This document shows, piece after piece, positions 53,106 through 62,149 of a DNA stretch of 64,000 nt. Position 1 is the stretch's first letter; each line of letters starts with the position of its first letter. The notes under the pieces were generated by a model. That model saw only the letters and a program-made list of their open reading frames with translations, searched no databases and was not told the origin of the DNA. A program made the position numbers and the translations under genes. This DNA comes from Tissierella simiarum (GTDB taxonomy: Bacteria > Bacillota > Clostridia > Tissierellales > Tissierellaceae), in contig NZ_JAHLPM010000012.1 in assembly GCF_018917865.1 (NCBI RefSeq), forward strand, positions 1-64,000, given 5' to 3'.

Positions 53106-53957
53106 ATGGAAAAGTTATTATTAGTAGATGGACATAATTTACTGTTTCAAATGTTTTATGGAATGCCTGCAAAAATACTGGGTAAAGATAACAAGCCTAT
53201 TCATGCAATAGTAGGTTTCCTTGGGGCATTATTAAAAATAATAAAAAATATTGAACCATCCAATATTGTTGTTATTTTTGATGGCGAAAGTGGTAACAAC
53301 CGTGCAGAAATTAATCCAGAATATAAAGCTAATAGAATGGATTACACCGATATTGAAGAAATTGATAATCCTTTTTCACAGTTAGAAGATATAATGAAAT
53401 CTTTAGAATACATAAATATAAGGTATTTTGAAACAACTAATGGTTTTGAGGCAGATGATGTTATTGCAAGTTATGTAAAAATGTATAGAGAAAAAATGAA
53501 GATATTTATTGTTTCAAATGATACTGATTTTTTACAACTTGTCGATAAGAATGTATCATTATATGTTTATCGTGGTAAAAACACAATCATATATGATGAA
53601 GAAAAAGTATTTGAACGGTATGGGGTTAAATCAGCCTTGTTTGCAGATTACAAAGCTCTTATTGGTGATAAGTCTGATAATTTAAAAGGTGTTCCCAAAG
53701 TTGGACCTAAAACGGCAACAAAACTAATTAACCAGTATGGTGGTGTGCATAATATTTTAGAAAACTTAACAAATATAAAACTGCCATCAATAAAAGCAAC
53801 ACTTAATGAAAACATCACAAGAGTTAAAGTCAATTTAGATTTGATCAAATTAACTGGAAATGCTCCTTTACCTTTTTTAATTGATGATACTATATATAAC
53901 TATAATAATGAAAAGTCTACAACTATGAAAATTCTTAAAGATACTGGTATGCTTTAG
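53106..53957 (+). CDS. Stand-alone 5'-3' exonuclease (PolI N-domain/FEN type) (cassette 2)
   Basis: A GTG at 53094 overlaps the AAGGTGAG, so the ATG at 53106 (7-base spacing) is used; 283 residues. Motifs of the family with metal-binding acidic residues: LLVDGHNLLFQMFYG at 6-20, VVIFDGESGNNRAE near 55, FEADDVIASYVK near 112, SNDTDFLQLV near 136, and the helix-hairpin-helix GDKSDNLKGVPKVGPKTATK near 182-201. It acts on flapped or 5'-ended DNA. Presence as a single-gene cassette is unusual; a DNA repair or anti-phage role would be a guess. Confidence 0.88.
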   Translation: MEKLLLVDGHNLLFQMFYGMPAKILGKDNKPIHAIVGFLGALLKIIKNIEPSNIVVIFDGESGNNRAEINPEYKANRMDYTDIEEIDNPFSQLEDIMKSLEYINIRYFETTNGFEADDVIASYVKMYREKMKIFIVSNDTDFLQLVDKNVSLYVYRGKNTIIYDEEKVFERYGVKSALFADYKALIGDKSDNLKGVPKVGPKTATKLINQYGGVHNILENLTNIKLPSIKATLNENITRVKVNLDLIKLTGNAPLPFLIDDTIYNYNNEKSTTMKILKDTGML

Positions 53958-54049
53958 CGAAATTAGTATAAGAAATAGAATAAAGTATTCACAATGTAAA
54001 ATATAGGGTTTGGATAGTGGTAATTGGAAGTGTCATACTATCGGACTTC

Positions 54050-54163
54050 AGTTAACAAGGTATGACTGTTCGTACTGGTAAGGTCACTTTTTTAAGTAGC
54101 CAGCACACATGCCTTCGCCTCGTTACCGGGCTTAGGCACGTCAGTCATACAGATACGTTCTCC
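54050..54163 (+). repeat. attC-like site B
   Basis: Left box AGTTAAC (54050-54056), left arm GTATGACTG (54060-54068), right arm CAGTCATAC (54142-54150), right core GTTCTCC (54157-54163; deviates from RRRY). Arms are 9 bp and perfect; total 114 bp. After it, CGCGGCA/TGCCGCG makes another short hairpin near 54181. The rest of the 397-base gap shows no gene. Confidence 0.75.
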
Positions 54164-54354
54164 AAAACCACACGCAGACAACGCGGCATCCTGCCGCGGA
54201 TTGTATAAGTATATGTGTTGGAGTCTATATTGATTTACATTAGTATTATAATGCGACATTTGAATTGTTTATAAACAATAAGATAAATCAGAATTTGTAG
54301 AGTAAGAAGTTCAGTGGGTAACTATGTCTGGCAACATATATAAGAGGTGGAACT

Positions 54355-54768
54355 ATGAAACGAAATAAATATATTTATGCGATTATTGAGGTCTTTATCT
54401 TAGTAGTGATTGCCTTGCTAGCATTTACATTTTTGAATACAGAATATCTGTTCCAATGGGTAGCACATAACTGGAAATTCTATTTGGTTTTAAGTGCGAT
54501 TGTTCCATTGCTACTTTTCTTAAATAAGCAATTTGTTTCAGCATTCATGACCATAGGAATCGTCTTTGGCATTTTTGTCGGGAACTTTCTTGGAAGGTCG
54601 ATAAAGACATTTAATGAAGGGAAGATTGTTGAAGGTATGAAGGCAGAAGAAGTATACAGACTTCAGCATCATCCTGGATTTGAAATTTGGATTGGCGTGA
54701 TTCTTTTGTCTATTGTAGTTGGAATTGTTATGCAGATTGCTACTACAAAGAAAAGCACAAATCGGTAA
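54355..54768 (+). CDS. Small integral membrane protein (cassette 3)
   Basis: A 137-residue protein with four hydrophobic segments (residues about 7-27, 38-55, 60-80 and 109-127) and short charged loops; a histidine pair and proline (LQHHPGFEIW) precede the last segment. AAGAGGTGG lies upstream of the ATG. No family recognised. It occupies its own cassette between attC-like sites B and C. Confidence 0.75.
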   Translation: MKRNKYIYAIIEVFILVVIALLAFTFLNTEYLFQWVAHNWKFYLVLSAIVPLLLFLNKQFVSAFMTIGIVFGIFVGNFLGRSIKTFNEGKIVEGMKAEEVYRLQHHPGFEIWIGVILLSIVVGIVMQIATTKKSTNR

Positions 54769-54907
54769 GTTCCAATCTGTAGAATTAAATAAATTAATAT
54801 AACATTTAGTTGTTTCGCTTTTATTTACTATGTGCAATACGAACCAAGTAGGGATGTTTAAGGGTGCGATGCCCTGTCGCACTCTGAGTCACGAAGCGTG
54901 TGGCTTC

Positions 54908-55045
54908 GTAGAACAATGTATTTGCGTAAAGGTGCACCAAAGTGCAAGCTTAGGGTAATGTGCACCACCTCCCTTTACTGGGAGCAAAGGGAGGTCTATC
55001 TCTGGGGTCCAGCTCAGGGATGTCGCAAATACGATTACGTTATAG
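54908..55045 (+). repeat. attC-like site C
   Basis: Left box GTAGAAC (54908-54914), left arm GTATTTGCG (54918-54926), right arm CGCAAATAC (55024-55032), right core GTTATAG (55039-55045). Nine-bp perfect arms; the interior has CCTCCCTTT/AAAGGGAGG. Same sequence type as sites A, J and K. Before it, CACGAAGC/GCTTCGT forms a further hairpin. An open frame over this site (54898-55113) is not a gene. Confidence 0.87.
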
Positions 55046-55105
55046 GAAACGATGATGTCGGGGCTATTCGCTGGGGTCTGTTTGATATAAGGCAAAATGT
55101 TACGG
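55039..55105 (+). repeat. Conserved cassette leader, copy 2
   Basis: GTTATAGGAAACGATGATGT and the following CGGGGCTATTCGCTGGGGTC match the starts of the cassettes at 52349, 60174 and 63088. Confidence 0.6.
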
Positions 55106-55146
55106 AATTGTAGAATATTATGGGTTAAAATGAGGGAGAGAATGTA

Positions 55147-56406
55147 ATGAAAGATAAAGATGTAAAAGATCAAATAAATGAATACCTAGAATTATATACA
55201 AAATTTTGGTCCTTCAGTGGTTCTATTGCTGCTATAAAGGATGGGCAAATACTGTTTAAGAAAGCTTATGGATACGCTAATATTGAACACAAGGTTAGAA
55301 ATACCATAGAGACTAAATATAGAATATGGTCAATTACAAAACAGTTTACAGCTGTAGCTGTTCTAATTCTTGAGGAAAGGGGATTATTAAGGGTAGAAGA
55401 CAGTTTGAAAAAATATTTTCCTGATTGGGTTGATCTAAACCCCGAAATTACTATTCATCACTTATTAACGCATACTTCTGGAATTTTTAACTATTCAAAC
55501 CTGCCAAACTCACATAAAATTTTTCAAAAGATGTACCATCAAAAATCTGAATTAATTAAGATGTTTACAAGTAAGCCATTGGATTTTGAACCTGGTACAC
55601 AGTGGAATTATAGCAATACAGGATATTATCTTCTGGGAATGTTAATTGAAAAACTATCAGGAAAGACCTATAGTCAATTTTTAACTGAAAATATTTTTCT
55701 GCCTTTAGGAATGTTTAATACAGGGATAGATGATGAGAAAAAGATTGTTGAAAATAAAGCATCGGGCTACTATTTAAATGGCAATGATTTGATACACTGC
55801 AATTATATTAATATGAATTTAATTCTTTCTTCCGGGGCTATGTATTCAACAGTTGAGGATCTATTGACATGGGATCAGGCTCTAAATAATAATAAACTGT
55901 TAAGCAGAAAGTCTATTGAAAAAATGAATACTCCATTTAAAAACAACTATGGTTATGGTGTTGCAATAAATATGAATGGCAATAGAAGAGTTGTTCATCA
56001 TAATGGTGGTTGTGAGGGCTTTTTAGCTGAAATACATAGATATGTAGATGATGATTTTGCTGTTGTGGTTTTGAGTAATTATGGATTTACAGCCGTCAAT
56101 AAATTATGTAGAGTCGTCACATCTATTGCCTTTGGGGAAAAATATGAAATGCCTGTAAAACCTGAAGCATTCCCTTTGAGTGTTAATGTACTGGAAAGTT
56201 ACTTAGGCGTTTACGAAGAAGACGGGTTCAAACTAGAGCTTAGAAAAGAAAAGAAGGATATATTTTTAATTATTGATGATGAATATACTTTACCTACCTA
56301 CTCAATTAGCGAAAATGTTTTACACCATAGATGGATAGATGAAGAATATACTTTCACAAAAGGTGATGATGGGCAATTATATCTTTGGGGCATTAAGAAG
56401 AAATAG
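55147..56406 (+). CDS. Beta-lactamase-fold serine hydrolase (cassette 4)
   Basis: A 419-residue class C beta-lactamase/penicillin-binding-like hydrolase. Active-site SITK (serine near 62, inside YRIWSITKQFTAVA), the tyrosine motif YSN (near 155, in GTQWNYSNTGYYLLG) and a KTG-equivalent HHNGG near 283. A C-terminal beta-rich extension (LGVYEEDGFKLELRKEKKD) follows. No signal peptide, so it is probably a cytosolic esterase or peptidase rather than an antibiotic-resistance enzyme. RBS GAGGGAGAG precedes the ATG. Confidence 0.88.
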   Translation: MKDKDVKDQINEYLELYTKFWSFSGSIAAIKDGQILFKKAYGYANIEHKVRNTIETKYRIWSITKQFTAVAVLILEERGLLRVEDSLKKYFPDWVDLNPEITIHHLLTHTSGIFNYSNLPNSHKIFQKMYHQKSELIKMFTSKPLDFEPGTQWNYSNTGYYLLGMLIEKLSGKTYSQFLTENIFLPLGMFNTGIDDEKKIVENKASGYYLNGNDLIHCNYINMNLILSSGAMYSTVEDLLTWDQALNNNKLLSRKSIEKMNTPFKNNYGYGVAINMNGNRRVVHHNGGCEGFLAEIHRYVDDDFAVVVLSNYGFTAVNKLCRVVTSIAFGEKYEMPVKPEAFPLSVNVLESYLGVYEEDGFKLELRKEKKDIFLIIDDEYTLPTYSISENVLHHRWIDEEYTFTKGDDGQLYLWGIKKK

Positions 56407-56750
56407 CTAGGGATGTAGATTAGACAACAAAAGAAGTAAAATTGCACATGAAGTATTTGAGTCTATAAAGCATCATGTGGTATTTTCTAGCAAGGAAAGA
56501 AACTTAGGTTTATCATTTTCAAAAAAGTTTTTGCAGTTAGAAAAAATATCTGCCAAAGAAAGCTGTTTATGTAGTATTATACTTATATAACTCCTTTCAA
56601 GTTTTGGTGGATTTGTTGCTAGGCGCTTCAATTTTACCATAAATCGGTGAGGAGTTATATTATTTTGTAGAAAAATTATCCCATATTTATACGGGTTGTG
56701 GCGTTTTACAAACGCCTATAAAATCATATATATTTTGGAGGGGATAAAGA
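56407..56750 (+). other. Gap after the hydrolase cassette, with a possible degenerate attC
   Basis: ATATAACTCCT (56585-56595) and AGGAGTTATAT (56650-56660) are an 11-bp perfect inverted pair with TATAAC- and GTTATAT-type boxes, but without the spaced L arms seen in the good sites. Before it, about 55 codons from 56411 stay open without a start codon (including RSKIAHEVFESIKHHVVFSS), perhaps a gene fragment. Nothing else seen. Confidence 0.4.
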
Positions 56751-57149
56751 ATGATTTTTGAAATGACTATTCAGGTTCGGGTCTCTAACATTGAGGAAGG
56801 GCAGAAGTGGTATGAAACACTCTTAAATAGAAAGCCTGATTTTGTTCCACATGAGGGATTTGCAGAGTGGGAACTAATTTCTGGATGTTGGTTACAGGTC
56901 GCAGAAGGAATACTTATTGAAGGTAATGGGCCATTACGTTTGGGAGTAACTAATATTGAAGCTGAAAGAGATAGACTTGTTGAAGCATTAAAAATAAATT
57001 ATTTTGAAATACACTCAAGACCAGAAGTTCCAGTCAAATGGGGAACTTTTACAGATCCTTGGGGAAATCGTCTTGGTTTTTTTGAATACTTGGATAAGAG
57101 CGAAGAACGAGAACGTATTAAGACAATCATTGGAACAATAGAAATTTAA
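56751..57149 (+). CDS. VOC (glyoxalase/bleomycin-resistance fold) protein (cassette)
   Basis: A 132-residue protein of the vicinal oxygen chelate superfamily: MTIQVRVSNIEEGQKWYETL at 5-24, then WLQVAEG and the end WGTFTDPWGNRLGFFEYLD near 100-118. The first metal-ligand histidine or glutamine positions are not obvious, so it may bind rather than transform its ligand. Such proteins are common integron cargo. RBS TGGAGGGG precedes the ATG. It belongs to the same cassette interval as the hydrolase unless the site at 56585 is a true boundary. Confidence 0.85.
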   Translation: MIFEMTIQVRVSNIEEGQKWYETLLNRKPDFVPHEGFAEWELISGCWLQVAEGILIEGNGPLRLGVTNIEAERDRLVEALKINYFEIHSRPEVPVKWGTFTDPWGNRLGFFEYLDKSEERERIKTIIGTIEI

Positions 57150-57218
57150 TAAATTGTTGTTGAAACTGGTACTTGAAGGAAAAGGGAACTTCGAACAATT
57201 TAGAGTCTCCTTTCTTAT

Positions 57219-57440
57219 ATGAAAAACAACAAACTTTACGAAAACATCGAACTTATTAAAAGGTTGATTCGTGAGCGGATCGAAGAAGTCGGAGACATCT
57301 GCTATCACAGTACCTACGCTGTGGGCTACGCCCTTGGTTCGCAAGAAGCAATAAGCAAGAAAGATGAATCAGCGAACAATCCTGCAAGGCTAAGTCCGTC
57401 GAACCGGCGCATCACCGCCTTAAGCCTCTCGGGTTCTTAG
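57219..57440 (+). CDS. Small hypothetical protein, doubtful
   Basis: Seventy-three codons from ATG 57219. The first 47 residues look protein-like (helical, with LIRERIEEVGDICYHSTYAV), but no Shine-Dalgarno is visible and the last 20 codons run into the GC-rich cassette end. It may be a shortened gene or a fragment. No family recognised. Confidence 0.35.
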   Translation: MKNNKLYENIELIKRLIRERIEEVGDICYHSTYAVGYALGSQEAISKKDESANNPARLSPSNRRITALSLSGS

Positions 57441-57457
57441 ATACAAGAACGTTAGAT
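57371..57457 (+). repeat. Possible attC-like site E (right end only)
   Basis: GTTAGAT (57451-57457) is a proper right core and lies between two cassette genes in GC-rich DNA. AGGCT/AGCCT and GTTCTT/AAGAAC hairpins are present, and AGCGAAC (57371) could be the left box, but the two L arms do not match. Boundary is uncertain. Confidence 0.4.
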
Positions 57458-57591
57458 GACACTCCAATGTCAGATCAGAACTCTGGTGAGAATAAATTTT
57501 TATTTATTTTAGTTAAATATTATTAGAATTATGTGAAGTAATGAGTATTTATCACGATTAGATAAATCGGAATTTGAAGGAGGGCATTAGA

Positions 57592-58353
57592 ATGAAGTTG
57601 CTATATAAAGACCAGGGATATAAATATTCTGCGGAGTCAATTTCAGAGTTCATAAAACAGGATGAGTTTTGGAGTGAACCAATTTTTCATTTCTTTCCCG
57701 AATTGCTAAAATTCAAAGGCTCGTTTGATAAGAGTAGTGATAATAAGGATATTGTTGAAGAGATCTCAGGAACAGTTTTTGAATTGTATAAATCAAGAGA
57801 AAAAGAAATACAAATTAAAGTTATCTCATATCAAGAAAATTGGAATCGTTACGAAAAACTAATTAATGAGCGTTTCTCTTCAATATTTCAATTTGATACT
57901 GGTGAGGTTTTCAATAATCTAGTATGTAATATAACATTGAATCCCATTAGTCCTAGATACTTAAAGAAGCATATTTTTGATGTGTTTTATATGAATAGTG
58001 ATGAGGGTTCAATAGGTTCTGCATTACATGAGATTGCTCATTATCTATGGTTTTATTTATGGAATCAAAAGTATAAGGATTCATATGAACAATATGAAGC
58101 TCCTAGTCTAATTTGGATTTTAAGTGAGGCTGTAGTAGAACAGATTCTAAGTGATGAAGAGTTTAATAGAATTAACCCTTATCATCAAAGTGGAAATGCC
58201 TATCCTTACTTTTACAATATGATTATTACCGGCAGACCATTATATGATTATCTAGATGAAATATATAAAAACAATTCCATAGATAAATTTATGGATAAGA
58301 GCTATCAATTTATGGTTGAAAACGAAGAAGAAATAAGAAGTCAAATACTATAA
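57592..58353 (+). CDS. HExxH-containing protein, putative metallopeptidase-like (cassette)
   Basis: The frame opens at TTG 57574, but GAAGGAGGG (57576-57584) places the start at ATG 57592 (253 residues). SALHEIAHYLWFYLW near residues 143-157 contains HExxH, and a glutamate follows about 36 residues later in ILSEAVVEQIL, as in gluzincin-type zinc peptidases. No signal peptide or membrane segment. I do not recognise a named family, so the peptidase label rests on this motif only. It fills one cassette between sites E and F. Confidence 0.7.
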   Translation: MKLLYKDQGYKYSAESISEFIKQDEFWSEPIFHFFPELLKFKGSFDKSSDNKDIVEEISGTVFELYKSREKEIQIKVISYQENWNRYEKLINERFSSIFQFDTGEVFNNLVCNITLNPISPRYLKKHIFDVFYMNSDEGSIGSALHEIAHYLWFYLWNQKYKDSYEQYEAPSLIWILSEAVVEQILSDEEFNRINPYHQSGNAYPYFYNMIITGRPLYDYLDEIYKNNSIDKFMDKSYQFMVENEEEIRSQIL

Positions 58354-58431
58354 AATCAATTTATAGTATTGAGGTTAATTCATAATATTTATATTATGTG
58401 CAATAAAGAAATGAGATAGTGTTGGGGCATC

Positions 58432-58551
58432 ACTTAACACAGCATGATCGTTTGTGCTAGTGGGACAAGCTCTGGAGTAGGGCTAGCACACACGCTTTTG
58501 TTATGACGATAGATATGGGGGCGGCGTGTCGGTCATTCAAAAACGTTAGAG
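58432..58551 (+). repeat. attC-like site F
   Basis: Left box ACTTAAC (58432-58438), left arm GCATGATCG, right arm CGGTCATTC (7 of 9 complementary), right core GTTAGAG (58545-58551). The interior has a strong TGTGCTAG/CTAGCACA hairpin. About 120 bp; the arms are less perfect than in other sites. The rest of the 314-base gap has no gene. Confidence 0.7.
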
Positions 58552-58667
58552 TACAGATAGTGCATTACCGTGCATTCATGCGGGAATTTGATAGGGATAA
58601 ACTATATTGTATTTCTATTTCGTATATGTAAGATTTTGAGAACTTTATATAAAACGGAGGATAATTT

Positions 58668-59204
58668 ATGAAAGATTTATTTTTAATTGAACCTAATATA
58701 AAATATGAAAAGAGTTTTCAAAATTATGCTCTAACATACAAAAAAATAAATGATGAACATTATTTTAATAAATATAAAAAAGCATTAGAAAATTTCCGGG
58801 ATTATTTAAACGACTTGCACAACTATTCTAAGGGAAATGACTTATATCAAGGGGAGGTTATAACTTCAACATTCTGGTTAATTGATAAAAAAGAAGTTGT
58901 AGGAGTAGTGAGAATTAGACACCAAGAGATAGAATGTGCTGGTCATATAGGCTATGATATATCACCAGATTGTAGAAATAGAGGTTATGGTTTTCAAATT
59001 TTAAAACTGGCATTGGAAAAGGCTATAAAGATAGGAATAGAAGAAGTAATTTTAACTTGTAATATAGACAATATAGCCTCAAAGAAAATCATAGAAAAGA
59101 ACAACGGTAAATTATTAGGAACTATTTTTGATGAAGAGGAAAATGAATATCTGTACAAATTTAGTATTACATTAACAACTAACTTTCTTTCACTTTATTC
59201 TTAA
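58668..59204 (+). CDS. GNAT-family N-acetyltransferase (cassette)
   Basis: A 178-residue GNAT enzyme. STFWLIDKKEVVGVVRIRHQ is beta strands 2-3, HIGYDISPDCRNRGYGFQIL (near residues 96-115) carries the acetyl-CoA loop RNRGYG, and CNIDNIASKKIIEKNNGKLL is the C-terminal part. Acceptor unknown. RBS ACGGAGG precedes the ATG. Acetyltransferases are among the most frequent integron cassette genes. Confidence 0.9.
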   Translation: MKDLFLIEPNIKYEKSFQNYALTYKKINDEHYFNKYKKALENFRDYLNDLHNYSKGNDLYQGEVITSTFWLIDKKEVVGVVRIRHQEIECAGHIGYDISPDCRNRGYGFQILKLALEKAIKIGIEEVILTCNIDNIASKKIIEKNNGKLLGTIFDEEENEYLYKFSITLTTNFLSLYS

Positions 59205-59286
59205 AATGGGTAATAGATATAGAAAAGTACTATTCATAGTGGGATGGTTAATTTGAATAAATGAAAATAGGGTGGAGACGGAACTG

Positions 59287-59380
59287 CAACTAACAAAGCA
59301 TTCAAGTTCGCTTTGGCTAAAATAGGGTTAAGCCTACGAAGAGGCCAAAGCACACCTATTGAATGCATAGACGTTAGTTG
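59287..59380 (+). repeat. attC-like site G
   Basis: Best-preserved example. CAACTAAC (59287-59294) is the exact complement of GTTAGTTG (59373-59380), and the arm GCATTCAA (59298-59305) that of TTGAATGC (59359-59366). Spacers are 3 and 6 bases, so the right strand has extra bases, as in true attC hairpins. Total 94 bp. Confidence 0.9.
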
Positions 59381-59459
59381 AAAGAATATGCTAAAAAGTT
59401 ATCATTACGTTATAAAGTCTGTTTAAAGGGATATTTTTTATGAATGTAAGGAGGAGAAT

Positions 59460-59926
59460 ATGTTAGATTACATTAAAATTTAAGGAGTTTGGTAGGGAAT
59501 ATACCATTAATTCTTTGTCCAGCCGGGGTTATAATACTAGATAATGAAAAGAGGGTATTACTACAACATAGAACTGATAATAATACTTGGGGTATTCCAG
59601 GTGGATGTATCGAGCCAGGTGAAACAGTAGAGGAAGCAGCTAAAAGAGAAGTATACGAGGAAACAGGAATAACTGTAGATGAAATTGAGCTATTCAATAT
59701 TTATTCAGGGGAAGAACAACATTATACTTATCCTAATGGGGATGAAGTATATTTCATTAACATTGTGTTTATTACAAAAAGGTTTCAAGGAGATATATGT
59801 TTAGATGAAATAGAAAGTAAAGATGTAAGATTTTTTCAAATAGATGATATACCTAAAGAAATTACTCCCGCCTGTATACCTGTTTTACGTGATTTAAGGT
59901 GTAAAATTGATACATATTTTAATTGA
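59460..59926 (+). pseudogene. NUDIX hydrolase with an early frameshift (cassette)
   Basis: ATG at 59460 has AAGGAGG (59448-59454) at good spacing and reads MLDYIKI then a stop (TAA, 59481-59483). Adding one T in the run before it would join this to LRSLVGNIPLILCPAGVI, the normal NUDIX N-terminus. The remaining frame (from TTG 59489) is complete, with the NUDIX box GGCIEPGETVEEAAKREVYE into ETGI. It would hydrolyse a nucleoside diphosphate derivative. TTG 59489 is too close to its AAGGAG to be a good start, so the gene is probably frameshifted unless this is a sequencing error. Confidence 0.8.
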
Positions 59927-60065
59927 AAGAAATAAGTAAGATAATATATATAAGAATAAATTAAGCTTAATGGAGCGATATTGAGTATCATTTCCTTAGA
60001 AGTAAAGCAAATAACTAGAAAAAATGGTGATATATTTCGCAAAGACCGAGGGTAGCATATTCCAT

Positions 60066-60180
60066 CAACTAACAGGGCACTCGAGTTCGTTTTGGCATTA
60101 AAAAGACTGCGAAAGTACATTCCTTCACCAAGCTAGGTTTGGCTAAGGTTAAGGAACGTTTTGAGTGCAAGACGTTATAA
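60066..60180 (+). repeat. attC-like site H
   Basis: Left box CAACTAAC (60066-60073), left arm GCACTC (60077-60082), right arm GAGTGC (60163-60168), right core GTTATAA (60174-60180). About 115 bp. The rest of the 400-base gap from 59927 to 60326 holds the conserved cassette leader and no gene. Confidence 0.8.
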
Positions 60181-60258
60181 GAAATGGCGATAACGGAGTT
60201 GTTATTTGAGGGCTGATTGGATGAAAAATAAGATATCACACATTTGTAGATTTATGTG
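60174..60258 (+). repeat. Conserved cassette leader, copy 3
   Basis: GTTATAAGAAATGGCGATAA to GTAGATTTATGTG matches 52349-52430 over about 80 bases, including the shared ATGAAAA-TAAGATAT stretch. Confidence 0.6.
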
Positions 60259-60326
60259 TTATTAGATGGGTAGTCGCCTGACTGTACAGATTATTATTGG
60301 ATACTTGAGGGGGAGGGGGAGTAAAA

Positions 60327-62093
60327 TTGAAAGAAGAAAAAAAGAAGTATTGGAAATCAATAGTATTATTTAGTTTATTTTTTATTTGCTTTATCATTAG
60401 GGGATGTTCACCATCAAAAGATATTCATCAAATTGAGAGAGATAAGGACCAAGAATTTGACAAAGGAAGTGGGATATATTTTTCGAGCATTTCTGAAAAA
60501 AAGACCATGGATCTTGCTAAGCTCTGTAAGGTATGGGGAGTTGTGAAATATTATCATCCTGAGGTTATATCTGGAGATGTTAATTGGGATTATGAACTTT
60601 TTCGTGTTATGCCTTATATTCTAGAAGAAGATTCAGATGTTAATTTAATTCTCTATGAGTGGGTTCATTCTTTAGATAGCAAAACCCTTTTTGGAGATAT
60701 AGATCAGCAATACCAATTTCCGGAAGATTACATACAGCTCAGTCCATCTACAGATTGGTGCAAAGACGAGAAATATCTAGGAAAGGATTTGAGTCTTGAA
60801 TTATCGAGTCTTTTAGATTCTAATATTTCAGAACGAGAAAATGCATATGTTAGTTTTAAGGATGATTCACCCTATCCGTTTATGGAAAATGAAAATTCAT
60901 ATCCTAGTATGAAATTTGATGACACTGGCTACAGGCTACTTAGTTTATTTCGTTATTGGAATATTATAGAGTATTATTATCCTTATAAAGCTGTTATTGG
61001 AGAGGATTGGGATCAAGTACTTCTGGAATTTATTCCTAAATTTATACATGGATCAGATTATGAATCCTATCTACTGACAATAGCAGAATTGACAACTAGA
61101 ATACATGATTCTCATGCTTATTTGATGGGTAAAAATGGGAATGTCATTTCTAATTATTTTGGAATGTATAGGATTCCTGTAAACTTTGTTGAAATTGACA
61201 ATCAAATTGTTATAAGTAAAATAATCTATAAATGTGGACTTGAAATTGGAGACATTGTACTAAAAGTTGGCGACAAAGATATAGATGAAATATTAGAGAA
61301 TAGAAGAAAATATATATCTCAGTCACGAGAGGATACTGGAAGTTTACTTTTTCTTGATTTATTTAGAACTCATGAAAAGAATACTGATGTTACTGTAATT
61401 CGAAAGGGAAAAACAATTGATGTAAATGTAAAAGGTAGTCAAAAAGATATTAATGTCGGTGTGGATACTAAATCACAGGAGATAGAAGACGGCAAAATCT
61501 ATTATATAAATGCTGGACTATTGAAAAAAGGCGAGATTGACAAGATTATGAAGAAATGGTGGAATACTAAAGGTTTAATTGTAGATCTTAGAAACTACCC
61601 TTCTAGCCCACTTACTTATGAATTAGTAAAATATCTAATACCTTACGAAAAAGAGTTTGTCAGGATGTCATTTCCTAATCGTGCAAAACCAGGTGAATTT
61701 TATTATCTTGATCCTTTTGTCTCAGGGAAGCCAAAAGAAACAAACAATGAGATTTTAGATGATGAGGTCTATAAGGGTAAATTAGTGATTCTAATAAATG
61801 AACATACTATTAGTCAAGGAGAGTTTGCAACTATGTCTCTCAGAAATACAGAAAATTCAATAGTTCTTGGTAGGCCTTCAGCAGGGGCTGATGGTGATGT
61901 GCGTCTCTTTACTCTTCCAGGAAATATAAGGTCTACCATAAGTGGATTTGGTGTATACTATCCAGATAAAAAACCTACCCAAAGAATAGGAGTACAACCA
62001 GATATTTATATGGTTCCTACTATAGAAGGAGTTAGGGAAGGTAGAGACGAGTTTATTGAAAGAGCTATCGAAATAATTAAAGAAAGTTTTTAA
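60327..62093 (+). CDS. S41-family peptidase, probable lipoprotein (cassette)
   Basis: A 588-residue protein starting with TTG behind a long GGGGGAGGGGGAG. N-terminal hydrophobic segment (residues 11-27) ends in IRGC, a weak lipobox, so it is probably membrane-anchored outside the cell. A PDZ-like region (GLEIGDIVLKVGDKDIDEIL near 303-322) precedes the S41 catalytic domain: KGLIVDLRNYP near 413 and NEHTISQGEFATMSLR with the nucleophile serine near 496. It is by far the largest cassette gene. Target proteins unknown. Confidence 0.87.
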   Translation: MKEEKKKYWKSIVLFSLFFICFIIRGCSPSKDIHQIERDKDQEFDKGSGIYFSSISEKKTMDLAKLCKVWGVVKYYHPEVISGDVNWDYELFRVMPYILEEDSDVNLILYEWVHSLDSKTLFGDIDQQYQFPEDYIQLSPSTDWCKDEKYLGKDLSLELSSLLDSNISERENAYVSFKDDSPYPFMENENSYPSMKFDDTGYRLLSLFRYWNIIEYYYPYKAVIGEDWDQVLLEFIPKFIHGSDYESYLLTIAELTTRIHDSHAYLMGKNGNVISNYFGMYRIPVNFVEIDNQIVISKIIYKCGLEIGDIVLKVGDKDIDEILENRRKYISQSREDTGSLLFLDLFRTHEKNTDVTVIRKGKTIDVNVKGSQKDINVGVDTKSQEIEDGKIYYINAGLLKKGEIDKIMKKWWNTKGLIVDLRNYPSSPLTYELVKYLIPYEKEFVRMSFPNRAKPGEFYYLDPFVSGKPKETNNEILDDEVYKGKLVILINEHTISQGEFATMSLRNTENSIVLGRPSAGADGDVRLFTLPGNIRSTISGFGVYYPDKKPTQRIGVQPDIYMVPTIEGVREGRDEFIERAIEIIKESF

Positions 62094-62149
62094 TAAGACG
62101 TATCATTTATCTTATGTGAAGGATTATAGCGGAAAAGATGTTGTCACTT

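Noticed and set aside
54898-55113. Open frame of 71 codons across attC-like site C
   Set aside because: It is made entirely of the recombination site and leader; composition is not protein-like.
55147-56406. Antibiotic-resistance beta-lactamase
   Set aside because: No signal peptide, and the KTG box is replaced by HHNGG; relatives of this type are mostly esterases or peptidases.
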